From positions 62,001 through 126,000 of the forward strand of contig JAGXRK010000063.1 of NCBI GenBank assembly GCA_018335755.1: a DNA stretch of 64,000 nucleotides. Direction: 5' to 3'. Below, in pieces: positions 36,891-43,062 of this stretch. The translations under genes and the position numbers were made by a program. Source of the stretch: Ignavibacterium sp. GTDB lineage: Bacteria > Bacteroidota > Ignavibacteria > Ignavibacteriales > Ignavibacteriaceae. How positions within the stretch are numbered: the stretch's first letter is position 1; each line of letters opens with the position of its first letter. The notes under the pieces are model-generated. The model did no database searches. It was not told the origin of the DNA and saw nothing but the letters and a program-made list of their open reading frames with translations.

Positions 36891-37745
36891 ATGAACATCG
36901 ATAAGACATACGATTATATAATTTACCCGGCAAGTCTTGCAGGTGTGTTAACAGCTATTGATTTAACAGGCAAGGATAAGAATGTTCTGCTTCTCAACTT
37001 TTACGGATTTATGGGCGGCAGCATAACTGAAAGTTTAAATTGTTATCAGAATATTGATGAAAATAATCTAAATGGATTAACTAAAGAGTTATTTCAGAAA
37101 ATTAAAAACGCAAAACACGGAATTCTTTATCGCAATGGAAACGATTTTATCTTCAATCCTGAAACTGTAAAGATTGTTTTGCAGGAGGAACTTGATAATT
37201 CAAAAGTTAATTTACTCTTTCATATCCTTCCATTCTACTTAAAACAAAATGAAGATTACGTTGAAGTTTCATTAACAGGCAAAGAAGGAATATTGCACGT
37301 CTCTGGAAAAACTATTATTGATGCTTCTGATGAATATGATTTGTTAAGGCTTCAAAATGTAAAACGAAATTTGCTCGGAGTAAACTACAATCTGTTTTTA
37401 ACCGGATTAAAAGATGTCGAGTGGCAGAACTTTGAACTTATAACTAATTTCATAAAACTGGATGATAATCGTTACTGGGTTTCGCTAAAAATACCCAAAC
37501 CTGAGAAAGAATTTTTTATTGAGAATGCTTCTCAGAAAATTTTAAATCAGTTTGAAGAAGCAGTTCAGAAAAGTGGCGGCAGAATTCAATTGGTAGCACC
37601 GCAATCTCAAAAGATCTACGAAGTTGATAAATTAAAAATATCTAATAGTGTTTATCATATTAAAAATAAGCCAGGTAAAACATTCAACGTGCAGGAAATA
37701 TTTAAAGAATTATGTGCACTAACAATTGGCTATAAGAGTAATTAG
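36891..37745 (+). CDS. Degenerate FAD-oxidoreductase relative
   Basis: This 284-aa protein aligns by eye with the N-terminal part of the FAD-dependent oxidoreductase at 38765: Y-D-Y-I-I-Y-P-A-S-L-A-G in place of Y-D-V-V-V-A-G-A-G-I-A-G, and N-F-Y-G-F-M-G-G-S in place of H-Y-G-F-V-G-G-M. The dinucleotide-binding G-x-G-x-x-G is therefore lost (P-A-S-L-A-G), and the protein stops about 150 residues short. It is open, in operon with the HyuA-like gene (two-base gap), and has normal codon use, so it may be a non-catalytic partner subunit. An early pseudogene is the alternative. Confidence 0.6.
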   Translation: MNIDKTYDYIIYPASLAGVLTAIDLTGKDKNVLLLNFYGFMGGSITESLNCYQNIDENNLNGLTKELFQKIKNAKHGILYRNGNDFIFNPETVKIVLQEELDNSKVNLLFHILPFYLKQNEDYVEVSLTGKEGILHVSGKTIIDASDEYDLLRLQNVKRNLLGVNYNLFLTGLKDVEWQNFELITNFIKLDDNRYWVSLKIPKPEKEFFIENASQKILNQFEEAVQKSGGRIQLVAPQSQKIYEVDKLKISNSVYHIKNKPGKTFNVQEIFKELCALTIGYKSN

Positions 37746-37834
37746 TCATTCTCGTATAAACAGGAATCCATAAAATATAAATTAAATAGATTCCCACTTT
37801 CTCCCGAAGGGATACCTATGGCAGTGGGAATGAC
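37745..37834. repeat. Degenerate ATTCCC-type repeat with an inner hairpin
   Basis: ATTCCCACT (37790-37798) pairs with AGTGGGAAT (37823-37831), and the loop contains TCCCGAAGGGA. The left part (GTCATTCTCGTATAAACAGGAATCC) is a decayed left half of the same element type as 34657-34718. It fills the gap before nanE. Confidence 0.7.
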
Positions 37835-37843
37835 AACACAAAA

Positions 37844-38533
37844 ATGAACAACGAACTAATTTCAAAACTAAAACACGGATTAATCGTCTCCTGTCAGGCT
37901 GAAGTAAATTCACCATTCAACTCGCCTGAAGGGATTACAATGTTTGCCAGGTCAGCAGTTACCGGCGGTGCTGTGGGAATCCGAAGTGAAGGTATTGAAA
38001 AAACAAAAATGATTCTTAAATCTGTTGATGCTCCTGTAATTGGACTTATCAAATCTAAATTTGATGATGGAAGTGTTCGCATCACAGGATCATTTTCAGA
38101 TGTAGATGATCTGTCTGCAATCGGTTGTCCTATCATCGCAATTGATGGAACATTCAGAAAGCGGGATGGATTAACTGGACCTGAATTTATTCACAGGATC
38201 AAATCAGAATTTGATGCTTTGATCATGGCTGACATTGCAAAAGAGGATGAGGCAATTGAATGTGAACAAGCTGGTGCCGATTTTATTTCTACTACCCTGA
38301 ATGGATATACTCCGGATACGGAAGCAGATAAAATAATATCTCCAAATTTTGAATTAGTGAAAAGTTTATCACAAAAAATTAAAAAGCCAATAATTGCTGA
38401 AGGCAGAATTAATTCTCCTGAAGCAGCAAAAAAGATGATAGAACTTGGTGCATTCGCAATTGTTGTTGGAACAGCAATAACTCGTCCGCATATTATTACA
38501 AGCTGGTATGTGGATGCAATCAGAAGATTGTAA
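37844..38533 (+). CDS. nanE: Putative N-acetylmannosamine-6-phosphate 2-epimerase
   Basis: This 229-aa cytosolic TIM-barrel enzyme converts ManNAc-6-P to GlcNAc-6-P, a step of sialic acid and ManNAc use. NanE hallmarks are L-K-H-G-L-I-V-S-C-Q-A near the start, G-A-V-G-I-R-S-E-G, P-V-I-G-L-I-K, I-A-I-D-G-T-F-R-K-R, I-M-A-D-I-A, G-A-D-F-I-S-T-T-L-N-G-Y, I-A-E-G-R-I-N-S-P and G-A-F-A-I-V-V-G-T-A-I-T-R-P. Length is typical. No nanA lyase or nanK kinase is seen nearby, so the amino sugar may enter as ManNAc or arise from another glycan (inference). Confidence 0.93.
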   Translation: MNNELISKLKHGLIVSCQAEVNSPFNSPEGITMFARSAVTGGAVGIRSEGIEKTKMILKSVDAPVIGLIKSKFDDGSVRITGSFSDVDDLSAIGCPIIAIDGTFRKRDGLTGPEFIHRIKSEFDALIMADIAKEDEAIECEQAGADFISTTLNGYTPDTEADKIISPNFELVKSLSQKIKKPIIAEGRINSPEAAKKMIELGAFAIVVGTAITRPHIITSWYVDAIRRL

Positions 38534-38545
38534 GAAAAATTTACT

Positions 38546-38723
38546 GAGGCTATAGCCTCTCTTTATTTTACATTACTTTTCAGTTGACTGAAGTCAACTG
38601 CAATAGAAAATGAATTTATAATTTGCTATTCATTGATATGATATATTTAATTAAAGGAGTTTTGCTACATAAAAAAACTGATTATAAATATATATTGCAG
38701 TCAGCTTTAGCTGACTGATAAGA
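38546..38723. repeat. Composite palindromic element with covarying end hairpins
   Basis: Three strong palindromes lie in the 231-base gap: GAGGC-TATA-GCCTC (38546-38559), CAGTTGACT-GA-AGTCAACTG (38581-38600) and CAGTCAGCT-TT-AGCTGACTG (38699-38718). The last two are near-mirror images in context (GCAATAG at the right of one, TATATTGCAG at the left of the other), and their stems differ by paired changes that keep base pairing. The gap holds no gene. Confidence 0.75.
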
Positions 38724-38764
38724 ATAGTTAAGTTATTGGGCTTTAGCACCATTAAAAAGCAGAA

Positions 38765-40081
38765 ATGAATGAACTAAAAACAAAATATGATGTAGTAGTA
38801 GCCGGAGCAGGAATAGCAGGAATCAGTGCAGCTGTTAAAGCAGCCCGCGAAGGAGTTTCTGTTTTACTGATTGAGCACTACGGATTTGTCGGCGGAATGT
38901 CAACTGCAGGAATGGTCTCCCCTTTTATGAAACATTCAGTCAACGGTGAAACATTGGTTCGTGGAGTATTTGAGGATATTGAAACGGAAATGCGGAACCG
39001 AAGTGGAATGATAGACAACGGTTTTTATGCTTCATCATTTCGTGCTGCAGCATTCAATCTTTTACAGAATTCAGATTGTAATGTTCTTCTTCATTCTGAG
39101 ATTCTAAAAGTTAACAGGATCGGGAACATTATTGATTCCCTAACTGCACTTATAAATGGAATTGAATATGTAATCCGTGCTAATGTTTTTATTGATACAA
39201 CCGGAGATGCACAGTTACTTTATCTTGGCAATTTTCCTTATGCTAAAGGAGATGAGAAAACAGGTAAGCTTCAAGCACTTACTTTGTTCTTCAGAATGAT
39301 AAATATTGATATTAAAACTGTTACAGAATACGCAAAGGCAAATAAGGATAATTTTTTCGATTGGATGGAGTACGATTTTGATTTTTCTAAGATCATTTCC
39401 ATCGCAGGTTATTTTAATCAGCTTAAGAAAGCTATCAGCGAAGGAAGATTGCAGGAGGATGTGCAATACATTTTCTTTACAACTTTGCCGGAATCAGGTG
39501 AAGGATCATTTAATACCTCTAATATTCTTGGCGTTGATGCTTCAACATCTCACAATCTAACTCAGGCTGAACTTGTTGGTAGAAAGCAAGTAGCACAGGT
39601 AGCTGCACTTCTGCAAAATGAAATACCCGGATTTGAAAATTCCACCTTGCTGGAAACTGCCGTTCAGGTTGGAGTTAGAGAAACTCGAAGGGCAATCGGA
39701 GATTATGCAGTTACAGGCGATGATATAAAATCCGGACATAAATTCGATGATGCTGTTGCACGTGCTGTTTATGGTATTGATATTCATGGACAAAAGGATG
39801 AACAAAGCAGGATGGAGCATTTACCCGAAGGACAATTTTATGAGATTCCTGTCAGAGCATTGATTGTTAAAGATGCGGATAATCTTCTTGTAGCCGGCAG
39901 ATGTATCTCTTCCACCAGAGAAGGACACAGTGCTTTAAGAATTCAACCTACTTCTGCCGCAACAGGAGAAGCATGCGGTGCACTTGCTGCATTGAGTGTT
40001 AAACAGAATAAGCTCGTGAGAAAAATTAATTACAGTGATTTACAAAACCTGATATCGCATAATCTTACAAAGAAAGTATGA
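38765..40081 (+). CDS. FAD-dependent oxidoreductase (FAD_oxidored family)
   Basis: This 438-aa protein starts with the dinucleotide-binding fold Y-D-V-V-V-A-G-A-G-I-A-G-I-S-A-A at 9-24, followed by L-I-E-H-Y-G-F-V-G-G-M-S-T-A-G-M-V. It ends with A-D-N-L-L-V-A-G-R-C-I-S-S-T and Q-P-T-S-A-A-T-G-E-A-C-G, the C-terminal FAD-contact motif. This family (PF12831-type) is frequent in polysaccharide-use loci of Bacteroidota, but substrates are largely unknown. It is a full-length paralog of the degenerate gene at 36891, and its stop overlaps the phosphohexomutase start by four bases. Confidence 0.85.
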   Translation: MNELKTKYDVVVAGAGIAGISAAVKAAREGVSVLLIEHYGFVGGMSTAGMVSPFMKHSVNGETLVRGVFEDIETEMRNRSGMIDNGFYASSFRAAAFNLLQNSDCNVLLHSEILKVNRIGNIIDSLTALINGIEYVIRANVFIDTTGDAQLLYLGNFPYAKGDEKTGKLQALTLFFRMINIDIKTVTEYAKANKDNFFDWMEYDFDFSKIISIAGYFNQLKKAISEGRLQEDVQYIFFTTLPESGEGSFNTSNILGVDASTSHNLTQAELVGRKQVAQVAALLQNEIPGFENSTLLETAVQVGVRETRRAIGDYAVTGDDIKSGHKFDDAVARAVYGIDIHGQKDEQSRMEHLPEGQFYEIPVRALIVKDADNLLVAGRCISSTREGHSALRIQPTSAATGEACGALAALSVKQNKLVRKINYSDLQNLISHNLTKKV

Positions 40082-41484
40082 AAATAATTTTTGGAACAGA
40101 CGGCTGGCGCGGTTTGCTGGAAAGTGAAATCAATGAAGAGACTGTTGCGCTCGTAGCGCAGGCTTTTACTGATTATAATCTGCAAAATTATTCGCAGCCG
40201 GCAATTGCAATTGGATTTGATGGAAGAAGGAACTCAGAAAAGTTTGCCAAAATATTTGCAGAGACTCTTTCGGGAAACAACATCAAAGTTTTTTTATCTG
40301 ATAGAATTATTCCGACGCCTGTTCTTTCTTTTTTTGTGAAGCATAATAAACTAAATTCGGGAGTGATGATAACAGCCTCGCATAATCCACCGGAATACAA
40401 TGGAGTAAAATTTAAAGCTGATTATGGCGGACCATTTCTTACAGAAGAGACCCTGAACGTTGAAAAATTATTGACAAATTCTTTAATTAGAAAAAACAAG
40501 ACTAATATTGAACAAACAAATTTACTTCTGCCTTATGTTGAACAAATTGAAAAACTTATTGATTTTGAATTTATAAGAACATCTAGATTAAAAATTTTAA
40601 TTGATTCTATGGGTGGTTCTGGTGTTGATTTTCTGGAAAGGATTTTATTGGCTCATAACATTCCGGCTCAAACCATCTTTTCCCAGCCGGATGAAAATTT
40701 TTACGGCAGACTCGCCGAGCCGATTGAAAAAAACCTTAAACCAGTATCCGACAAATTAAAGGAAGGTGACTATTCAATAGGACTTGCAACTGACGGCGAT
40801 GCTGATCGCTGCGGCGTTATGCTTGATAATGGTGAATGGCTGAGTGCACAGGAAACAATTTTATTATTAACTGATTTTATCGTTAATATTAAAAAATCAA
40901 AAGGGCACATTGTTAAAACTGCCAGTGTAACAGATAAATTAAAAACACTGTTTGAATCAAATCAAAGAAAAATCTACGATGTACAAGTAGGATTTAAATA
41001 TATCACAGAAGTTATGATCGGCAAAAACATTGCATTTGGCTGCGAGGAAAGCGGCGGTTTTGGTTACGGCTTTCATATGCCGGAACGTGACGGCATTCTT
41101 TCATCGTTATTTATGATTGAGATGCTTGCACATTCCGGTTATGATAAACTAAGTGATTATGTAAATCATAAAAGAAAAGAATTTGGAAATATTTTTTATG
41201 ATAGAATTGACCTAAAGTATAATAAGCCGGACAGAAATGAGTTGCTGCCTGAACTTTATAGAAAATTTATTGATAGGATAGGTAATTTTCGCGTTGTGCA
41301 TGCAAAAGCATTTTTTAGCAGCAGAAATATCATCAATGGTTTAAAGTTATTTATGGAAGGAGATAATCGCTGGCTGTTACTGCGTACATCCGAGACTGAA
41401 CCGATTGTAAGAATTTATGCTGAAGGACAGAGTGTTGTAGAGGTAAAACAATTTCTGGAGTTTGGAAGAAAGCTATTTAGTTAA
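40078..41484 (+). CDS. Phosphoglucomutase/phosphomannomutase family protein
   Basis: This 468-aa enzyme of the alpha-D-phosphohexomutase superfamily interconverts hexose 1- and 6-phosphates. Visible motifs are F-G-T-D-G-W-R-G at 5-12, the phosphoserine loop T-A-S-H-N-P-P-E-Y-N-G (Ser101), the metal-binding D-G-D-A-D-R, the sugar-binding loop G-C-E-E-S-G-G, and the C-terminal phosphate-binding R-T-S-E-T-E-P. Substrate (glucose, mannose or amino sugar) is not decided by these motifs. Together with NanE and the GH94-like phosphorylase downstream, which would release a sugar 1-phosphate, a role in feeding sugar 1-phosphates into glycolysis is likely (inference). Confidence 0.93.
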   Translation: MKIIFGTDGWRGLLESEINEETVALVAQAFTDYNLQNYSQPAIAIGFDGRRNSEKFAKIFAETLSGNNIKVFLSDRIIPTPVLSFFVKHNKLNSGVMITASHNPPEYNGVKFKADYGGPFLTEETLNVEKLLTNSLIRKNKTNIEQTNLLLPYVEQIEKLIDFEFIRTSRLKILIDSMGGSGVDFLERILLAHNIPAQTIFSQPDENFYGRLAEPIEKNLKPVSDKLKEGDYSIGLATDGDADRCGVMLDNGEWLSAQETILLLTDFIVNIKKSKGHIVKTASVTDKLKTLFESNQRKIYDVQVGFKYITEVMIGKNIAFGCEESGGFGYGFHMPERDGILSSLFMIEMLAHSGYDKLSDYVNHKRKEFGNIFYDRIDLKYNKPDRNELLPELYRKFIDRIGNFRVVHAKAFFSSRNIINGLKLFMEGDNRWLLLRTSETEPIVRIYAEGQSVVEVKQFLEFGRKLFS

Positions 41485-41487
41485 GAG

Positions 41488-41673
41488 TCATTCCCACGTA
41501 TGTGGTTGTGTGATTATTCGACAAAAGTCATTTCGAAGGAGTCCTCGACTGAGAAATCTGTATAATTTTTCAGATTTCTCCCTGCGGTCGAAATGACAAA
41601 CACAATTATCACCCAGCCTCGTATGTGGGAATCCATAATCAGAAAAATAGATTCCCGCCTTCGCGGGAATGAC
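41488..41673. repeat. Nested dispersed palindromes
   Basis: An outer ATTCCC-type element (GTCATTCCCACGTATGTGG at 41488-41506, GTATGTGGGAATCC near 41621, ATTCCCGCCTTCGCGGGAATGAC ending 41673) contains an inner element at 41527-41597. The inner one has perfect 10-bp ends (GTCATTTCGA/TCGAAATGAC) and an inner AGAAATCTG/CAGATTTCT stem. Open-frame readings of the outer right end yield the familiar spurious peptide DSRLRGND. Confidence 0.82.
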
Positions 41674-41685
41674 AATGTAACCAAA

Positions 41686-43062
41686 ATGAAAAAGAAATTC
41701 TTAAATAAAAAAGAAGCAAAGCAGCTCATCTCAAAACTTGGTAATGAGTTTGCGATAGTAAAAAATCCCGGATACATACATCCTGAATATGAGCTTTATC
41801 CACTAGCACCAAAAATTAAAAAGCCTGCTAATGTCCTGACTGCTTCTGTAATGGATATGGATGGTACAACAACCACGACTGAAGCATTATGCATTCACTC
41901 GCTTGGGTTTATGGTTAGAAAACTCTCCGGCAGAATGACAATAGATCAATGGAAAGGTTTGGATTCAGTTAAAGACTATCCACACATTATTGGGAACAGT
42001 ACAACAAAGCATGTCGAGTACCTTATTGATAAATATCAGAAAACTTTTATAAACGATCAGATCATAAAATCATTTTTATATGCTGCTGGCTGGACCATCA
42101 CTTACGGCAAAGATAATAAACGTAAAGAAGAAGTTATCCTGAATCTGAATGATTTTAATTGTGCTGATTTAATCAGAGATGAAAGACTAATAAAACTAAA
42201 TCCTTCATCACTTCCGGATGATGAGGACGAAGAACAGCTAAGTAAATATTTATTTTTGCAATACGGTGCACAATTCAAAAAACCAGATTCCCATTCTTTA
42301 GTAAGAATCGGTATTGATGTTTACTATCAGCGGTATCACGAAATTCTTGAGCGGATAAAACTTGGTGAAGGAAAATTCATTGCTGAAAATTTATTTGGCA
42401 ATCCTGAAAAACATTTAATTGAGGCAATGCCCGGAATTGAAATTTTTCTTCCTATGATAAAAGGACTTATCACATCAAATGAAGAAATTTATTTCAACCA
42501 GCTTCTGCTTGATTATGAAATAAAGTGTGGGAAGAATTTTCCCGAAAGTAAAATTGATAAAGCCAGAAAATCTTTTTATAATCTGTGTAAACATTTTGTT
42601 AAAGACCCGCTAAAAGCTGCTGTTGTAACCTCTTCAATTCATTACGAAGCGGATATTGTGTTAAGAGAAGTGTTTAAGATCATTTATGCAAAGCTGGATA
42701 AAATGCTGCCTGTTAGTTCTGAAAAGAATTTGATATTAAATAAGTTTAAGGATCACAGAAATTATTACGATGCAATTATTACGGCAAGTGATTCGAATGA
42801 AATTAGATTAAAACCTCATCGCGATCTTTACAATATTGCACTTTATAAATTAAATGTGCCTAGAGAAAAGTTTGATCAGGTTGTTGGATTTGAAGACAGT
42901 GAAAGCGGAACGATTGCAATACGTGCAGCCGGAATTGGTTTATCGATAGCTGTTCCTTTTGCGGAAACAAGCGGACATAATCTTAAGGCTGCGACATACG
43001 TTTGTAAGGGCGGATTACCTGAGGTGATATTAAAACATAATTTATTCTTAAATCTCAGATGA
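41686..43062 (+). CDS. HAD-superfamily hydrolase with large insert
   Basis: This 458-aa protein has the four HAD motifs: motif I V-M-D-M-D-G-T-T-T-T (nucleophile Asp and +2 Asp), motif II V-V-T-S-S with its Ser/Thr, motif III L-K-P-H-R, and motif IV G-F-E-D-S-E-S-G. Motif spacing resembles beta-phosphoglucomutase/phosphatase-type HADs, but roughly 300 residues separate motifs I and II, so the cap is unusually large and unrecognised. I start at the ATG at 41686, since the 31 codons before it are translated dispersed repeat. Its stop overlaps the next start (ATGA). A sugar-phosphate phosphatase or mutase role is likely (inference). Confidence 0.72.
   Translation: MKKKFLNKKEAKQLISKLGNEFAIVKNPGYIHPEYELYPLAPKIKKPANVLTASVMDMDGTTTTTEALCIHSLGFMVRKLSGRMTIDQWKGLDSVKDYPHIIGNSTTKHVEYLIDKYQKTFINDQIIKSFLYAAGWTITYGKDNKRKEEVILNLNDFNCADLIRDERLIKLNPSSLPDDEDEEQLSKYLFLQYGAQFKKPDSHSLVRIGIDVYYQRYHEILERIKLGEGKFIAENLFGNPEKHLIEAMPGIEIFLPMIKGLITSNEEIYFNQLLLDYEIKCGKNFPESKIDKARKSFYNLCKHFVKDPLKAAVVTSSIHYEADIVLREVFKIIYAKLDKMLPVSSEKNLILNKFKDHRNYYDAIITASDSNEIRLKPHRDLYNIALYKLNVPREKFDQVVGFEDSESGTIAIRAAGIGLSIAVPFAETSGHNLKAATYVCKGGLPEVILKHNLFLNLR

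Noticed and set aside
38534..38764. Small RNA or riboswitch before the FAD-oxidoreductase
   Set aside because: The palindromes match a dispersed-repeat pattern and no known riboswitch core was recognised.
41593..41685. Extended N-terminus of the HAD hydrolase
   Set aside because: These codons are translated dispersed repeat (DSRLRGND). The natural start is the ATG at 41686.
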